A stretch of DNA of 64,000 nucleotides from Caenorhabditis remanei. Its lineage: Eukaryota; Nematoda; Chromadorea; Rhabditida; Rhabditidae. Positions 1 to 11,900 of the stretch are shown here, piece by piece. The position numbers and the translations under genes are program-made. The stretch lies in assembly GCF_010183535.1 (NCBI RefSeq), contig NC_071329.1, positions 10,478,001 to 10,542,000 of the forward strand, written 5' to 3'. Each line of letters opens with the position of its first letter. Position 1 is the first letter of the stretch. Below the pieces are notes generated by a model. The model saw only the letters and a program-made list of their open reading frames with translations. It was not told the DNA's origin and did not search any database.

Positions 1-471
1 GTTGTTCCCGAACGAATCGATTTAATCAAGAAGGCGTATGCAACAAGAAACTTCGAAGATCTGGCCCGTGTTATTATGGCTGATAGTAATCAATTCCACG
101 CAATTTGTCTCGATACGGTACCGCCTATTCGATATTTGAATGAATCTTCGTGGCAGCTAATAGAAACTGTTGAAAAGTTCAATCAGCCAGAAATAAAAGC
201 TGCGTACACCTTCGATGCTGGACCGAATGCATGTGTTATTGTGCAAAAGTAAGACAGATTTGAATTTTGTGAAAATGGTGATGTTTTTAGGAAGGATGTT
301 TCAAAATTCATCAAGGCCCTCATTCGCGATATTCAAATCAACACCGATGATTTGGAAACATTGCCAGAAGAATTCAGATCTATCGAATATCAAAAAGATG
401 AAGGAACCGAGAATAATTTTGTATGCACGAAACTGGTTGTCAGTTCCATGGGAAGTGGACCGGAGATTTGA
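1..471 (+). CDS. Mevalonate diphosphate decarboxylase, C-terminal part (gene starts left of window)
   Basis: Two exons are visible, 1-248 and 291-471, joined across a 42-bp intron (249-290) with GTAAGA donor and TTTTTAG acceptor; the frame is continuous and ends at TGA 469-471. The reading contains the segment TFDAGPNACVI and ends in MGSGPEI, which match the ADP-forming decarboxylase of the mevalonate pathway (GHMP kinase superfamily): the FDAGPNA motif sits in the C-terminal domain and vertebrate enzymes end in a similar VGPGPQ segment. The family enzyme converts mevalonate 5-diphosphate to isopentenyl diphosphate in the cytosol, feeding isoprenoid, dolichol and ubiquinone synthesis (nematodes do not make sterols). 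The N-terminal ATP-binding part is outside the window. No sign of damage in what is visible. Confidence 0.88.
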
Positions 472-992
472 ACCCATCCAAGAACTTAGAGTTAATTTAG
501 GATATATATCTTGTTGAATGTTTTAATGTCATAATTTTAAACTGAAAGAATATTTATTAATGTTGTTATGAAATGAATTGACGAATAGATTGTAGCTTTA
601 TAGGAGATACATGTTAATTGATTTTCATTGAACCAATTTTTGGAATTTTCAATGAGATTGAGCAGTGAGGTAATTTCAGATGTGTGTATATTCTTCAACT
701 TGGTTTAGAAAATTGAAGCTCCACGATCAGTAATAGGATAGTATTCATTGAGGAGCTAGAAGTGAAAAATGTTGATGACAAGCAGTTGAATATGTAGATG
801 AATGTGAATTGTGAATAAATTGAAAAAAATGAAAGAGATTGGGGGAAGAAAGATGATGGCGAAAGACATTTTGGGTTTTTATACAAAAGAAAAATTAGTA
901 AATATGCAAAATTGGGAATGGATCACAACCGATGAAGGTGTCATAAGATTTGAAAAGGTATTTGAGTCAATAATTTAATTTTCAGTTACACT
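472..992. other. Convergent 3' intergenic region
   Basis: Space between the 3' end of the decarboxylase gene and the 3' end of the minus-strand gene at 993-1970. AT-rich and without a convincing exon on either strand; it presumably holds both 3' UTRs. Confidence 0.6.
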
Positions 993-1970
993 TCAGAATT
1001 GAGTCGACGTCTTCTTTTTCAGACTTCGTCGTTTTTTAGGTATTTCATCATGTGGCACTACTTCTGTAAGCCATGAGTCATCTTCGACAGAAGTATGACT
1101 CCGAAGACGTGGATTGGATGCTCCAACTTCTTGATAATCAAGAGAGTGCTGAAAGAAAAGGAGAGGGATTCAGATCATAGTTTCTTAAAAGGGTTACACT
1201 TGGATTAGCAGCAAATGCAGTTGCTCTCATTTGCATTTTCAGAGATTTCCGTCTTGTTGGCACACTTTCATCGGAAATGTTTGAAATATTGGACTTTGAA
1301 CTTGTCTGAAAGGGGGTTCGTGATTAGACAGTTTCATACGATTTTTACCTGAAGAGGAGCTCTGGCTGGTTTAGGAATTGGTAACGGGGAGGGTTTATCT
1401 TCGATTGCAACAGATCCGAAATAGTCAACTGATTTAGAAGATGTCTTTTTAGCGGAAGCAACTGGAGATAAGAACCATTCACTCCGAGATTTCATTCTTC
1501 TTGCTTGATTTTCGTGAACATATTGAAGATAAGAAAGGGATCGATCTCCACCACAAGCAGTCAATGGGCGAATTATATCCAAATCACTGAGTTCTTCGAT
1601 ATCAGATGTTGCCTCAAGCAAAACCTGGAACCGACACATATGGGGCCTTAATTATAGTTAACACGGCCTCCAGCGGAGGCCCTCTCAATGCACTGCGCGC
1701 AGTACTTTGAGAGGGCCTCTGCAGGAGGCCGTGAGTTAACATCTGATTAAAATTTATTGGAAAAGATTTCCGAGGCTATGATAGTGAGTTTGGAGTCTGA
1801 TTCCATTCATATTTTTTATTTTAAATAATATAACTAACCTCTCCAACACTGCTACTCAATCGATTATTCAGACGGGCCATTGTTGGCATTGGCTTTGTTG
1901 AAATGCGACTTGTACTAGGTTGATCTCTATTTCTTATTGGTTCATTCTCTTGAATCGTTGGCACGCTCAT
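993..1970 (-). CDS. Unrecognised Ser/Lys-rich protein, 223 aa, four exons
   Basis: Exons, 5' to 3': 1970-1839, 1624-1349, 1305-1198, 1148-993, all phase 0, giving 223 residues and a TGA stop. The start is the first ATG after an AATTTCAG acceptor at about 1982, which could be a trans-splice site. I do not recognise a domain. Visible are a low-complexity N-terminus, a central segment with acidic IEELSDLD, a proline stretch PSPLPIPKPARAPLQ (possible SH3-type ligand, inference only) and a basic tail KKRRSLKKKTSTQF that could be a nuclear localisation signal. Intron 1 carries a palindromic repeat (1657-1740). The RhoGAP gene upstream on the same strand ends 888 bp before this start; the two could be one gene if an exon was missed, but the visible phases do not join directly. 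The third donor (AGT|gtaacc) is weak and is the least certain junction. Confidence 0.6.
1657..1740. repeat. 84-bp near-perfect palindrome (MITE-like), intronic
   Basis: Begins and ends with GTTAAC. The left arm reads ACGGCCTCC then GGAGGCCCTCTCAA and the right arm is its reverse complement with a few mismatches, around a GC-rich centre (CTGCGCGCAG). It lies wholly within the first intron of the minus-strand gene at 993-1970. The size and structure fit a small palindromic repeat element; no clear target duplication is visible. Confidence 0.75.
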
Positions 1971-2857
1971 TGAAAAACAACCTGAAATTGTTGGATTCAG
2001 ACTACAACTATTTATTCCTTTTTAATTTGATTTCTGTTACTCAGTTCGTTGAATTTATTCAAAAATCAAAACTGGCAAAAGCTTCTTTTAAGAAAAAAAA
2101 AAGAAATATTGAAATGGGTTTTTGCTATTTTAAGGGGCAGAAGACACGTAACATCGATGAGAGAGAACAAAAAAAAAGAAAGAAAAAACGATGGTATTCT
2201 GTGTATTTGTGTATTTTTAGGTGATGCAGGTTGGGAAGTGTGCTCAAATGATAATGTTATCAATGGAGCGCACTTCTTTCTTTTTGATTATGATTATCGT
2301 AAATTCAATAAGGCAAAACGGCGGGAATGTGGGGTCAAATGGGGAAATTTCAAAGAATGGTAGGATGAGCATTTGGAATTTGAAAACTTTTTTTGAAATC
2401 AATTGAGGAAATTTTGGAATTGGACACATACTGATTGGAGGATTGAAACTGTAGACAAAGACAAGAATAAACAATTCAATTTTAGTGATTTCTTTGTCCG
2501 GTATGGTACTTTTCAGCTCAATGAAATTCTGAGATGGATACTGTAGCGGGGGGGTGGGGGTTTTGAAACCTACGACCCCTCTCAATTCAGAAATGTATAC
2601 TTTTTGAAATTACTATAGAAGTTCGTCTTTCTCTCTCTCTCTCTGTCCTAGAGGAACTAAAATTATCCAGAATACCATTGTCAACAGAGCGTTCTTGCAA
2701 AACCAAAAAGAACCACACCGGAAAAATGTCACGAAAAATGAATGCACAAACTGTTAGGCCATATAATGTTGATGGGAGGACGAGGATGAAAATTGAACAT
2801 GATGAAAATGAAGTAGTCAATTGATGAAAAAAAGGTATCACAACAAAAAAAGATTCA
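1971..2857. other. Spacer between two minus-strand genes
   Basis: AT-rich and low complexity, with no exon I can support. It contains the presumed 3' UTR of the RhoGAP gene and the 5' flank of the 993-1970 gene. The ORFs here are pyrimidine-rich shadows. Confidence 0.55.
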
Positions 2858-5226
2858 TCAGAAATCGCAGCTGACCGATGTCCTCAAATCAGTTGGATAT
2901 GGTTCCTTTGTTGCAATTGACACACTTCTTTTCGGATGATCTGTTGTTTGAGTCAGCGCGTGTTGTTTCAGACTTCCAGCTCGTCCAACTCCGTTCCCAC
3001 GTGGAGGTTTTGATGTTGACGGAGCAAGTGAGGGTTCGGGTGATGTTTCTTCTGCCAGGTGGAGTGCAGCAAGTGAATATGCACCGGCACACTTTGCAGC
3101 GAGCGCGGAGAATTCTTCGCCACGAGCACGACGATCTGAAGAGAGGATGGACACGTGGTTACAGTACAAATGAAATTAAATGACACAAACACTATCACAA
3201 CGTTTCCGTGTTTTTTTGTATGATTTTAGATAGAAGTTTATATTATCCAATTGAAAACAACAACCACAAATACATCGGTCTGCTGTTCTCAGAAACTCCA
3301 TGATCAGGCATTCATACACTTCAGAACTTATGTCAGCAAGGAAATGTACTCTATTGGAATGTCAGAATATTTCGGTTCAGAAATTGGAAAAATCTCATTA
3401 GAGTGCGCTTCCTTGCAGATCTTTTTCTGAAACTTAGGGAATCTGAAACCCCTAAAATCATTCAATTCTGTGCTCTTTTTCGTGTGTGTTGTCATGCGAT
3501 AGGGGAAGAAAGAAACATTCAAAACTAAATACAACCACCAGTGTTTATTCACCATCATTCCAAAAAAATCAACGAAATAAGGAGATAGAGAGATAGACAC
3601 ATGGACATATATAGAGAAAGAGTGTGTGATTTTGAGAGATTCAGAGAGATATAACAGAAAAAAGAACGAGATCTTCATCACCATGCAATTCAAAAAATCA
3701 GTGGATTCTAGGGAAAACAGTGCAGAGCAAAACATGCAAATTATCAAGAATTGAGAAGTCAGAGAGTGTGATCATAATTGAGAGATTGACGAGAGACAGA
3801 GAGATAACAAGAGAGTGTGGGATAATGAGAGAGTAGAGAAATGAACCCGTGTAGACTACTGTAGAAGAGAAGTTAGTTGAAGTGGCTGTTGGGTGGTGAG
3901 AGAAAAAGGGTTAGCTATGGATTACTGTAGAACGATAAGAAGGGTTAGAAGGTGTGTTTATGTGCAGTTTAAGGGTAAATAGGAGAAGAAGAAGGGGAAA
4001 AGAAAAAGGGTTAACTAGTAGAATAACTCACTGGAAGGGTTATGAAATGTGAACATTCGATTTTCGTCAATTCGTAACGTTCGACCCGTGTATCTGGCAT
4101 AATATTCGTAACATTCTCGGGGAAATAATTTTGTATCGCCGAATGAGCAAATTATTGAGCAGACGATGTTTGAGGCAAGTTTGAAGCGTTGAAGGTCTTC
4201 TACTCGAGCCTGAAAATCAGTTCATTGCTTAAAATGTCTTTCTTAACATTTTCGCCTTTCTTGAAAGTCCGGAAAGTGATGTTTCAGGAACTTTTGAACT
4301 ATAATAATTCAGAATATCTTACCGTTCTTCCATCGTGAATACATGTATGAAATAACGACGGAGCCACTGAAATAGCTATTGCATTTGGATTCATTGCAGT
4401 CGAATGTCCATCTGAAGAATCAGCTACTACTCGAAATGTACCAAATAGAAGAACGAGAAGGTGCTGAGAAGCAACGGGAAGTGAACCGAATATCCTAAAA
4501 GAAAACTTTGAATAGGGTTTGGGAAAATTTTGGAAACTGACCTATAAAATACTTGTCGTTGTTTCTCAATATCCATTCCAGTTGATGCACTATTGAATAA
4601 TGTTTCTTCGTTATCCCTGCCGAATATTCCTCCTGGAAGTTTCGAAAGGAACTTTTTGATGACTGAAGCTGCCGTATAGACTGTGAAATTTTCAATGTTA
4701 ACAAGTCGTCCATGCTGCATCACTTGTGATAATTTTCTGACTTGTGCTTGATTTCCAGGAGCCCTCCAAATATCTTTTTTAGCTGGTCCATCTTTATTAA
4801 CTTTCAGAAGAAGCATCAATAAAGTTGCTGGAATATCATGGGCAAATGCTTCATTTATGGGTACACCAAATTTTACTCTGAAAATAGAGAATTAAGTCAA
4901 GAGAATCATTAACAATTCTCACTTTTCGATTCGACCTCGGTAGCGATGATCATCAGATGAGCCGCACAGCACCATACTGTAACTCGCCACGGTCATACCG
5001 CTGCGCCGTGGCTGATGGTGCTGCGGCGACGTGCTCGCCTCGTGCACCGTCGTCGTCGTCGTGGCGGCGGCGGAGGAGGGGCGAAGGCGAAACGACGAAG
5101 AAGTGGAGAAGACGACGTCGTGATTCACGGATAGTGTATTTGATGATGTTGGTGGAGTGGGAGCTGACGAGGTCGATTTATAGAGAAGGAGGATACAGCT
5201 ACCACTAATCTTGAAATACCCGCCAA
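2858..5226 (-). CDS. RhoGAP-domain protein (ARHGAP20-like), 5' end not found
   Basis: Exons 5226-4923, 4877-4542, 4494-4323, 4209-4032 and 3135-2858 join in continuous phase and stop at TGA 2860-2858. The first listed exon opens at a TTTTCCAG acceptor in phase 1, so upstream exons must exist. The RhoGAP domain runs from FGVPINEAF in exon 2 through exon 4. Its arginine-finger segment reads DIWRAPG, with the catalytic Arg present, followed by KKFLSKLPGGIF and MNPNAIAISVAPSLF, the family's Asn-containing GTPase-contact motif. It should therefore accelerate GTP hydrolysis by a Rho-family GTPase at the plasma membrane or cytoskeleton. The LPGGIF form recalls ARHGAP20-type domains more than ARHGAP1 (from memory). 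The N-terminal flank is Ser/Thr/Ala-rich; the tail is Ser/Pro-rich. An intron of about 0.9 kb separates the last two exons. The poor context after the last exon leaves a different 3' end possible. Confidence 0.8.
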
Positions 5227-6733
5227 CTGGAAAATGTAAAAATTGAATTTGCTGTCAGATAAAGGAGAACGATAACAGAATCAAGAGATAAAGCGAGAAT
5301 TGAGAATGAATAGAGTTTCGAAATAAGACAAAAATTGCTTCACTTCTAAAAAAACTTCTCAAAAAATCGACCAGTCTCCAGAATATGGATAGAAAAGGTA
5401 GAGGAAAAAGAAGTGTTTTGATGTTATAAGTGCGCGAGTAATTAAGTAATTATAACGTTAATTGGTGACGGAGAAGGAAATAGAAGAAGGGAACGAAAAT
5501 AGATAGATTATGATGATGCTGAAGAACGACTCGTTTCCAAAAGAAGAAGTTTGAGATTATGAAAATAAAATATGCTGGGAAAAATCAGTTCATAAATTTG
5601 ATAACTTCAGTTTCAGCTTTATTGACCAAGTGAAGATGATAAAAGTCTTCTTCTTTTTCCTCTTCTTTTTGTTACATTTGTTGAATTCGTTTCCGTTAAG
5701 ACCCAAACCAGTATGACTGTTTTTTTTAGATTTCATCAAAAAATTGGTGAATGACTCAGAATCAGAGACGCAGAATGTGAAAGAAGAAGGTCAAATAAAA
5801 GAGAACTGAAATGATATCATTTGTACAATAGGGGGAAGAAAGAAGGCGCGCAACGCTTATTACAACAAAACTTTTTTTCCGCATTACCACCAAATTGGGC
5901 AATAAGAGAAAATCAGAAAAATGGGAGAGACAGAAAAGATAAGAATCAAAAATAGAAAAGCAGGCGTCGTTTTGAGAACGAGAGGGTGTTGTGTCCTGTA
6001 TAAAATGAATATAAACAATGCATATACACAATGTAAAGGAACAACGAAAGAGAGAGAGAGAGAGGAAAATGGTTGTATGTACATGTACAATAATATATAT
6101 AGGGAGAGAAAAGAGTCAGGTATGAATCACAACCATGACAACGAAGAAGAAGAAGAAGACGATAAGAAGAAGAAGAAGAAGAAGAAGAAAAGATTCGTTT
6201 CCTTCCATCTCATAAATCAATCGAGAAATGGAACACATATACACACATCACGGAGGCAAATTATGCAATTGAAATTCCTGTTCTTTCATTCACAATGACA
6301 TAAGAACAGAGGGAGAGATGGGGAAAATGAAGACGTTCGGATGTGCCATTTACAATTGAATCGAAGACTAGATTTCGGGAGAATGAGATGATGAATATAC
6401 ATGAAGATCCGAAGTCGGATGTTTCCATTTGAAGGAAACTTTTGGATTATTTGTGGATATACTTTTCAGCCGATTCAATTTCAAACAGTATGTTTGAAAA
6501 CAGTAAAAACACTGCTCAGATTTCGAGAGCCGTTTGAGATGTGGCAACCTATGGAATCATGATTCATAGGTAGCTATGAATCATAATTTCGTTTAGATCT
6601 AGTCAAATTCGAACTGTCCTCAATCACGAGATCATTTGATATGTCAAGACAGAATAGAACCCAGCAAACAATTGAAAAGAGTAATGATTATGTGATGCTT
6701 CTGGATCAGGACAATTTCGATTCGGGGAACCTC
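5227..6733. other. No gene seen; purine-rich, probably intron or 5' flank of the RhoGAP gene
   Basis: The plus strand is dominated by A/G runs (GA- and AAG-rich tracts near 6050 and 6160). ORFs here are low-complexity Lys/Glu/Arg or, on the other strand, Phe/Leu/Ser strings. The RhoGAP gene needs upstream exons, so this is probably minus-strand intron. Confidence 0.5.
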
Positions 6734-7652
6734 GGCCTGTAATCCAAGGGTACATCCAAAAAGGGTACATCGTGATCATAGGGTACCTTGAAACAGAGGG
6801 CACACTGGATCATAGGGTACATCTAGGAGGTGTTATCCTAGGGGTCATCTTACATACAATCAAAGGGTACATCGGTGTAATGATCAAAGGATACATCAAT
6901 TATGTTCATAGAGTACACTCACTGTACATTCAGAAAACATTGTCTTCTCAAATTAAGGATCCCTTTTTTCTGGGATACTGTACTCAATATATTGCGTATT
7001 CTTCTACCTTCTCCCCAACTATCTTTTTCTAGATATTTCTTTCTGATGCACTCCCTTCACACTACGCGTATCTGAAGAAAAATGGAGGGAGGCTCCCGCG
7101 GGAGGGTTCTCCCTCATTTTCTTTTTGTGTTTGGGAAGAAAGAGTTGTGCGCTAATTAATAACTTTATCTACAACAACACCAAAAATGTAAAGAAAAATG
7201 AAGGGAACCAAACGATCCCCTGCAGATCTCAAAAGAGGTAACCTGATCCTCACGCCGAAGAAGGGAACGGTTCCCGCTTCTGATGCAGCTTACTGGCAGA
7301 AGCGCGTGAGTAAGAATAAGGAGAAGAGAAACAGATTGAGGGAAGGTATAAGATAGGAAGAAAGGAATGACTGGGAGAAAAAACAAAAAAATATCTAGAA
7401 AAGGATAGTTGGGGAGAAGGTAGAAGAATACGCAATATATTGAGTACAGTATCCCAGAAAAAAGGGATCCTTAATTTGAGAAGACAATGTTTTCATTACA
7501 CCGATGTACCCTTTGATTGCATGTAAGATGTACCCTATGATAACACCTCCTAGATGTACCCTATGATCCAGTGTGCCCCCTGATTCAAGGTACCCTATGA
7601 TCAAATTTTTCATCGATGTACCCTTTTTGGATGTACCCTTGGATTATGGGCC
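6734..7652. mobile_element. Non-autonomous foldback DNA transposon, 919 bp, 9-bp target-site duplication
   Basis: Long inverted arms at 6734-7038 and about 7388-7652. The outer ends read GGCCTGTAATCCAAGGG and CCCTTGGATTATGGGCC, and the inner ends are CTAGATATTT and its complement. Both arms carry repeated AGGGTACATC units, with one extra stretch of about 60 bp in the left arm (around 6890-6940). The element is flanked by a perfect 9-bp direct repeat GGGAACCTC at 6725-6733 and 7653-7661. The 350-bp centre holds no transposase. Nine-base duplications are typical of Mutator-like elements and also of Drosophila FB foldback elements, whose long arms likewise contain short tandem repeats. Superfamily assignment is inference. 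Confidence 0.85.
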
Positions 7653-8859
7653 GGGAACCTCTAATTCATCTGGTCGGAAGAAAACTGATCTACACTTGAG
7701 AATTTCAACAAAACTATAGAGACTGTTGAAAAGAAGCAGTCCAAATAAAAATCAATCGTTCTCATCCAAAATGCAAAGATCAAATATTTGGACGAGTATG
7801 TCGTACCCAAACGAGTCAAAAACAACTTTTTTGTTTGGGTGAGTCGTTTTGGCAAAGCAACACAGAAGTCTCTCTTTCCGAAAAAAGAGAAAAGAGCACA
7901 GTGGGTGGTATGTATTTCTTTCATTTCCTCCAAAAAAGTCAATATTTGCGCGGTGCACAACACACGCGGTAGTGAAGGTGAGCTCACCACAGTCACCAAT
8001 CGGAAAAGCAATAGCCGCTTCGACGGCAATGACGGAAAATTGGGAAAAAAGAGAAAAGGAAATTGTAGGTGTGACGTGGAGGAAAATTGATAGTCGGTAA
8101 AAAAGAAGGGAACGGAAAAACAGAAAAGGTTTGGTTGGATGGAGAAGTCTGGGTTGATGATGTGCTATATTAGAACACAATTACTGTATGTCTGATAGAT
8201 TAGATTAGAAGAGATACAGGGGACAGTTGATGATCAAGTAGTCTTGTTTAGATAATTATCGGGATTTAATCTTTCTGCTCTTTCAACAACTTCGAGTTAA
8301 AAACTAAGATGAGATAAAGATTGAAACATCAAGAAGTTTACGGGAGATTGTGATATTATAATTACTGATAGATTCCAAGAATTTCCTTTTCTGGTTTTTC
8401 TGGTTTACTTCAAAAGCATCCGAAAAAAAGAAAAAGAAGGGGGGTTTTCTGAAGGATAAATGAAGTTGTAAGAAATGAATGAATTTACCTTGGAGAAGAA
8501 AGTTTGAGACCTTCAAGGACATTCAGAAAGTTCAAATTTCGAAGACAAAGAAAGTGAAAATTAATGAAATTGATAAAAGATGAATAATATCAAATGAATG
8601 AGAAAAAGAAGGAGAAGAAGAAGAAAGAAGATTGGCAAATAGGTTGTCTTTGCCTGTTTTGAGAGGTAGAGAAGACCCAAAAGAATAATACTTATGATGA
8701 CCGTCGCGCAGCATTCGCTCTGTGTCTCTTTAACTTCTATACTATTTTTCAAATATCTATTCCATTCCTTTTCATTCATTTCTCTTTCTCGCCAGCCGGT
8801 CGTCAGTTTCTGCGTTCTACTCCTCTGCATTCAGACCAACCAACTGTATTTGAATTGGT

Positions 8860-8952
8860 CGAAATGCGAGACGATCTGCGTCTCGTTCATTTTCCGTACT
8901 GTTTTTGGTTGAAATGCGCGCTCGCGGAAAAGGAATCATGGTGCGTAAGTGA
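8860..8952 (+). promoter_or_regulatory. Promoter-like island with CTGCGTCTC motif and strong splice donor
   Basis: In otherwise low-CG DNA, 8860-8952 is CG-rich and contains GAGACGATCTGCGTCTC (8868-8884) then GAAATGCGCGCTCGCGG. A strong donor (GTGC|GTAAGTGAG) follows at about 8944. A similar motif, GCGACGATCTGCGTC, lies in the 5' flank of the RRP12 homologue near 24280. CTGCGTCT-type motifs are over-represented in Caenorhabditis promoters (from memory). No downstream coding exon was identified, so it may drive a non-coding transcript or an unrecognised 5' exon. Confidence 0.35.
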
Positions 8953-11900
8953 GCGCACTGTCAAACAGAAAACAGAGAAGAAAATGAATATTTTTCTGAT
9001 TTGTTGGTTGTTTTCATATCATTATTATTATTATTTTGAAATGAAAGTGAGCGGAAACTGTTGGAAATGGAGGAAACGCCTTGATAACGAATATTTTGGC
9101 TGTTAATTGAAGTATTTCCAACGTGGAGAAAATCGAGTTGTAGTCTTACGAAAAAGATTAACAAACTTTAACTTGATTCTGAAAGTTGAGAAATTTCAGA
9201 AGTATCTCTCTGGAAAAAGAGAAAAATCGTTGTCATTCTGAATTTAAATACTATATACAACTGAAAGATTAGATTCCCTAGACACGTTGACCTTCTTTAA
9301 GCTTATCCGATAACGATAAAAAGTGCAAAAATGTTTTCCCAGATCAATGTTCTCAGAAAAGTTATTTTCTGGCATCTTCTTATGTACAACACGTGTGCAA
9401 ACAGCAAAGAAGCAACTAAATCCGGGTTGCTCTTTGGAAGACTATTCCCTTGTTTCTTTTCTGAATGCAATGTGAGATGAGTGTCATCGTGAAAAGATCT
9501 ATACATATTTCTTTTGGAATATTATACACAAATGAACTTTCAGAAGAGTGGGCGGAATCAATATGTGAAAAAATGGTGATGGCGATGATAAAGAAAGAAT
9601 AGGACATTGCTTACGGATTCTGAAAATTGAACAAAAAAGTCCCCAATGGATTCAAAATCCCGGTGGAAGCTGCGCGTACGCACGATTTTTACATTTACAG
9701 AAGAACATTTTCTTACTGTAAAACGATATTATTGCGGTTTCGTAGACTGGGAATCAAAAGAAACTTTGGAGGAGTTCCCTTTGAAGTAGACAATTCAAAT
9801 AAACATCAAGCAGTGTGTACCTACTTGACCTTATGAACGAGAGACGAGAGTCTTAGCATGTCAAACCTCAAACTGATTCAATAAAGAACGAAAAAGAAGG
9901 AGACAATCAGGAGACATGGAACATATGAATCAGAATTACAACTGGGAGGAATCTATTGTAAAATTACAAATGTCTGGGTTAGAAAGCTACTTTCGTAGTT
10001 CCCATACTGATATATCTGAAGAACTTTGAGACTGAAAATACTGAACTTTCGAAAGATGGGTAATCCACTATTTTAAACATCAAAACCATAAATAAAGGAA
10101 TTGATGTGAGCCTTCTTAAGACTCTTCTCTCTATTCCAAATACCATAAACCCCAAGATTATTTAAATTGACTAACTGAAAAGAAGTGTTTTGGTTTCAAA
10201 GGTCAGAATACAAAGAGGGATGTTCACAAAAGGGAAAATATAGTGTTTTTCTCTTTTGGTTCTCTGTTTGGCAGGTAATAACAAATAGAACAAGAGAAGA
10301 GTAGAACGGAGAAATAAGACGAAACGAGAACTAAAAAATGCATTGAAAAAGAAATGAAAGAAAGGGGTAAAAGCCTTCGTTTAACTCATTTCTCAAGAAA
10401 AAGAGAAAGTGATAGTTCAAAGGGGTCACCCAGTCATCACTTGACGACGTCGTCTGCAGAAAGGAAGGAAGTCATCAAAGTTCGTGACTGGAATGGTAAA
10501 CGGTCGGGAAGAAGAAGAAGGGAAACACACAATTAACAAGATGATGGGTAGAAGAAAAAGATCGAGAAGAAGTAGAACAAAACGGAAGTCGGGAAATAGA
10601 ATAAGGGAAATGGTCATCGGGAGAAAGTTGGATTACTGTAGGATCTAGTTGTCCTGAAAACGAAGAAAATCCTTAGGTTTTAAAGAACGAGACTTGAGTT
10701 TTTTGAATTTTTATAGTCTCATTTAATTATTTTCAAAAAACTGACAAAAGGATTTGATTGAATAGTGGGATTTCTTCTGATCCAAATCGGACTTTTTTTT
10801 TCTAAACTAGATATAAAAACTACATTTTTGAGAGCAGACTTCAAAGTATTAATGGCTAAAAACTACAAAACTCTTTTTGTATGTCTAGATCAGAATTAGT
10901 TGGGTTATCAAAAAAAAAGAGTTATGCAGAATTAAAAAAAGAAAGAAAAATCAGATTCATAACACCTTTCCTTTTGTTGTCATGGAGATGTGGGTGAGGA
11001 GAAAAAGAAACAATTCACACTTCCTTTTAGGAAACTGAGAATTGTACTCTCAGAAAACGAAGAGATCAGAAAGATATAAAAATACAAGAAAAATAAAAAT
11101 TGGAAGATGGAATCAGAAGTTTGAAGCCGGAACCAATGCTTTCTGGACGACCAATTGAATGGTGTGGTGGTGGCGGAAAAACAAAAAATCAATGGAAAAA
11201 TAGTAAGGATATGATAAGAGACGTAGAGAGTTGGAGAGTGGCCAGTTGTACTAGAAAGAAGAAAAAGAAGAAGAAGAAGAAGACCACTGGGCTGCTGCTC
11301 TTTCTCTCTCTCTCTTTCACTTTTTCTCTTGATGATGATGATGATGCTCCCGAAAAAAAGAGAGAGAAGGAGAGATAGAGGAGCAAAAAGAGGCCAATAG
11401 ACTACTGAAGCAGTTATTTTTAGCTCCGGATGCACTAGAAAAAGAAGCAATACTTATTTTTGCAGACGTGAAGAAATTGAGAGAAGAGAAAGAATATACC
11501 AGAGGAAGGGTGAAAACAGTTGGTTCTGGATTCACACTTTTTATTATTTTGACTGGGAAAACATTCTGGTTCTGAGGACACATGAATGCATAATTGGTAT
11601 TTATATCAGATTTATTAAACTGTCATGTCTACTAGAGGTCAAAATTTGTCTAAATGAAGAACAGGTTAATGAAAAAAGGATCAAAATTCAGATAACTGTT
11701 GATCTTTTCTCTTTATTAAGAAATCATCAGAAATCGACGTCAATGATTTTTTGTTCAGAAGTTTGTCCAATTTCACTTGTTTTTTTTACTAAATTGGAGA
11801 AACAATTAGTCGAGATGAAAAGAAGAAGAGAAGTCTCATGTTTAGAGAATCAGAATTCAAACTATACGGAAGAAAACGTGGAGAAAGAAGGGGTTGATAA

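Noticed and set aside
2878..3183. Plus-strand ORF of 101 codons
   Set aside because: It is antisense to the last RhoGAP exon, whose frame continues the gene in phase.
5921..6298. Plus-strand ORF rich in Glu and Lys
   Set aside because: It consists largely of GA-type and AAG-type simple repeats with no splice or family evidence.
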